Below are positions 61,601 to 64,000 of a stretch of DNA of 64,000 nucleotides, piece by piece; the stretch's first letter is position 1; each line of letters opens with the position of its first letter. Under the pieces are notes generated by a model, which saw only the letters and a list, made by a program, of their open reading frames with translations, was not told the DNA's origin and searched no databases. The stretch lies in contig OZ037765.1 of the NCBI GenBank assembly GCA_964035545.1, forward strand, positions 27,764,004-27,828,003, written 5' to 3'. Source of the DNA: Bugula neritina (taxonomy: Eukaryota; Bryozoa; Gymnolaemata; Cheilostomatida; Bugulidae). Position numbers and translations under genes: made by a program.

Positions 61601-63735
61601 TACTCAAGGTTTTTCAGTGTGACCTCAATTTCTCATAATTATACAGATAATGTAGTTTGAACTTCTGCTTTCAGGCCTTATTTGAGGAAAAGACATGTTA
61701 TTTATATGCATTTGAAAGGCTAATCACTATTGCTAAAAACCACGCTCTGCAGGCTAAGAAGGTAAGAAACAACAGAATCCAATAAAATCCTTTCCTAAAC
61801 TCATTAGCCAATAGCAATCTAGTAGTGAATGGCAGCACTTCTTGCCCTGTAATTGAATAAATATGTCACATGATTTGTCAGCTATACAACCACTAAATAC
61901 AATGTCTCTTTCAGACTCATGAATCGATGGACCTAAAGCTAGCAGACTGGGAAAGCCTAACTCAATCTAAAGATCTGAGTAAAGATGCTATGAAGATTAT
62001 CGAGTCTATAATAGATGTATCTTGCTTCACTTGGTTTATTAATTTACTTTACTTCTATGACAAAACTAAGTTCTTTTGAAATATCACATATCCATAGTTT
62101 TAGAAGTTAAAATGTAAAGTTATGTATAGATGAGCTCTGGATTTAACATCATAGGTATTTTACATCCAAACACCAAATTAATAATTAAAAACCTTCGAGA
62201 TCAAACACAATTTTTTGTGTGAAAGTATTCATTTTCAACATGCATGGCATAATACTTTACAAACAAAAATTTTTCCATGGTTTGAACTTATATAGATAGC
62301 TACTTATTGGGCAGGCAACTTCCCTTGTCATCATTGTTGTCTATCGTGCTAAACTTTGCTTAAACAGCTTTTCTGTGCCAACCTCTCATATGTCATTACC
62401 TTGACCCTGGAATATTTTCAGAGTCCCCAAGATGAGAATGCAGACCAGAACGGTAAATCAGACCAGAATACAGACACGCTGTCTAGTAACTCCGGCTCAG
62501 GTAGTCTGAGTCGGTCTACTAAAGATCCGTTACCACAGATTCCTCTGGGAGCAGATGCCGGAGATAAGCCTAAAGTTAGAGCCTTGTACAGCCATGAAGG
62601 TAACGATGACAATCAGCTTAGCTTCAGAGAAGATGACATTCTCTTACTTCATGGCAACAAAAGAGATGGCTGGCACTATGGACAAAACATCAGAACAAAG
62701 CAGTGAGCTGATATTTTATACCTGCAATAGTAGTACATGTTCATAGCTATTAAACCATTTTCTCTCTTCATGCTTTATACTCAATATAAGAATCGACTGA
62801 AAATAAGTAAATGTTGAATAACAACAAACAGGTAACAAGTTTGTTGCAGAGAATGAATAGCAAAGCTTAGCTACAACACTTTTAGGAAGAAAATTTACAA
62901 TACACTATAGATTCTATAATATACATACATACACCTTATACTTTTTTTAAATATATAGAGGTTGCAACTTGAATCATTACTTTGTATTAATAGAACTAAA
63001 CTATAATAAAAAAATATTTATTCATGTGTACTAAGAAATCTATGTTCCTCGGTTTTAATGCTGATGTGTAGATTGCAAGTGTAGGATTTCACATTAACAT
63101 AAAACTGATAAGAAATTTGTAAGTTGAAGTAAAGTTTTATGATAGATTTCTTTCTGCACTAAGCACTATTTTGGTTTTAGTCAATATAATACAATATAAT
63201 GTAATATAATATAATACAATATAATATAATATAGTATATTATTATAATATTATGTTACTATTGGCATATAAACATCATGTTACTTTGTGTTAACAGGTAT
63301 GGATGGTTTCCGATTTCTTTCACTGAAGCTTTGCGCAGGAAAAACAGCCTGGATCCTCCTACTGCTTCCTTGACTAGCAGGTAAGTTGCTTGTAGACAAT
63401 CTCAACACAGTTGCATAATTCAATAGCACGGATGAATTATACATGCAGGTTTACTGGATATTATATTGAAATTTATACAAAATTTATGCATTTTTGAAGC
63501 AACTTGCATTCACGTCGTGTCATGCCTGCCACATGTATTTTACAGCAGTATGTCTAAACTTAGTCGAAGCGTAGCTGATTTGACAGACTCTGGCGAGGCG
63601 CCAAAGCACAGACTTAACTTTCTGTATAGGAACCAAGGCAATGAAGAGCGATCAACCATGACTCTTCCACACAAGAAAAATGTGTCGTCCATGCCTACAG
63701 CAGAGATTGTGAGCAAACCCTCCTACATGCCTCAG
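55659..63735 (+). CDS. BAIAP2: IRSp53/BAIAP2-family I-BAR and SH3 adaptor (partial, 3' end beyond window)
   Basis: This family links curved plasma membrane to actin regulators downstream of Rac/Cdc42, forming filopodia and ruffles. Twelve exons join in phase: 55659-55721, 56795-56870, 58029-58118, 59461-59522, 59803-59874, 60242-60367, 60973-61038, 61675-61761, 61915-62016, 62422-62702, 63297-63380, 63546-63735 (433 codons so far, open at the edge). Residues 1 to about 240 form the I-BAR/IMD domain, aligning with IRSp53 through TTVYK, QMAEIYKEIQNQ, the basic patch KHRKKGKGG and FEEKTCYLYAFERL. SH3 is about 299-358 (ALYSHEG, DGWHYG, YGWFPISF). The IMD-SH3 linker is only about 50 residues versus over 100 in human IRSp53, and I see no CRIB motif in it. 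The start exon ending TTVYK fits the family N-terminus. BAIAP2, BAIAP2L1 and BAIAP2L2 cannot be told apart here; a single pre-duplication orthologue is likely. Confidence 0.92.
57776..57832 (+). other. tRNA-like fragment (possible SINE head)
   Basis: TTCAAGTGGTAGCC resembles a tRNA D-arm/box A, and GTTTCGAACC about 30 bases later resembles box B. It lies in intron 2 of the BAIAP2-like gene. No body match with the 4.4 and 28 kb SINEs was seen. Confidence 0.35.
60043..60203. mobile_element. MITE with about 32-bp terminal inverted repeats
   Basis: The left end 60043-60075 (through GAAGAAATTGAGAAAAGCCT) is the near-perfect reverse complement of the right end 60172-60203 (AGGCTATCTCAATTTCTCC, and on to CTTCTA). 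The 161-bp element has no coding capacity, which fits a non-autonomous DNA transposon. A truncated relative lies at 30360-30446. Its right end is only about 38 bases upstream of exon 60242-60367 of the BAIAP2-like gene, overlapping that exon's 3' splice region. Confidence 0.75.
61295..61366. repeat. (ACACACGC)n microsatellite
   Basis: About eight copies of an 8-bp unit with alternating purines and pyrimidines, in intron 7 of the BAIAP2-like gene. Such sequence can adopt Z-DNA. Confidence 0.95.
63182..63252. repeat. AATATAATAC-type AT microsatellite
   Basis: Irregular repeats of ATAATATAAT and CAATATAAT lie about 45 bases before the acceptor of the exon starting at 63297. Confidence 0.8.
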
Positions 63736-64000
63736 GTACTTTGTTTTACACTGAAACATATAGTCTTTTGTAATATCCACATTACAACTTTATAATTTAT
63801 TCATTTTATGTTCAAAAAAACTACATCAGTTTTTGAGAAGTCGTTCTTCTGTTGCTTGGAGGCAAAAAATGTTTGTATTTGGTTTTGTATGAACTTTTAA
63901 GATAAAATTTTAGACTGTTACTAAAACAAACGACGTGGTGCTTCTCAGCATTTACATATATGCGCTTTAATAAAGCGAGAAATTGGTACACTAAAAATGC
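63736..64000. other. Intron of the BAIAP2-like gene at the right edge
   Basis: After the donor CAG/GTACTT at 63735 the remaining 265 bases are AT-rich, with no exon that I can recognise. Confidence 0.75.

Overview
This window is animal nuclear DNA. It is AT-rich, with intron-split genes, GT/AG splice sites, AATAAA poly(A) signals and tRNA-derived SINEs. Seven protein-coding genes can be built exon by exon. Introns are mostly 0.1-1.5 kb, much shorter than in vertebrates, and the gene set (ciliary kinesin-9, NRAMP, USP7, HAPSTR1, IRSp53 family) is typical of a bilaterian. I infer an invertebrate, possibly a lophotrochozoan, but the phylum cannot be fixed from this sequence alone.

Layout, left to right. 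(1) An NRAMP/SLC11 metal transporter on the minus strand; its first three coding exons are here and the rest lies left of base 1. (2) FBXL7, an F-box/LRR ubiquitin-ligase adaptor, minus strand, three coding exons over 9.5 kb with a 7.1 kb intron. (3) An unrecognised 383-residue cysteine-ending protein, plus strand, 20758-23277. (4) A KIF6-type kinesin-9, plus strand, 16 exons, 26781-35838. (5) HAPSTR1 (C16orf72), minus strand, 4 exons, 36583-40993. (6) USP7, plus strand, 25 exons, 41682-53666. (7) A BAIAP2/IRSp53-family I-BAR plus SH3 protein, plus strand, 12 exons visible, from 55659 and running off the right edge. For the five genes with both ends in the window, the summed exon lengths are divisible by three and every splice phase matches.

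HAPSTR1 and USP7 stand head to head with only 688 bp between start codons. The same two genes are divergent neighbours on human chromosome 16p13.2, so this looks like an ancient linked pair sharing a promoter. KIF6 and HAPSTR1 are convergent, with 744 bp between stop codons. Three genes (FBXL7, USP7, HAPSTR1) act in ubiquitin or stress-ubiquitin biology; the others (metal transport, ciliary motor, membrane-actin adaptor) show no evident functional link.

The non-coding DNA holds two copies of one tRNA-derived SINE with target-site duplications, other tRNA-like pol III elements, a MITE and a truncated relative, a foldback element, a 16-copy 20-bp minisatellite with higher-order structure in a USP7 intron, and scattered islands of degenerate TACTA/TAGTA simple sequence. 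The most unusual element is a near-complete type I hammerhead ribozyme motif, antisense in a KIF6 intron, with one core base changed. I found no rRNA gene, CRISPR array or convincing intact tRNA gene.
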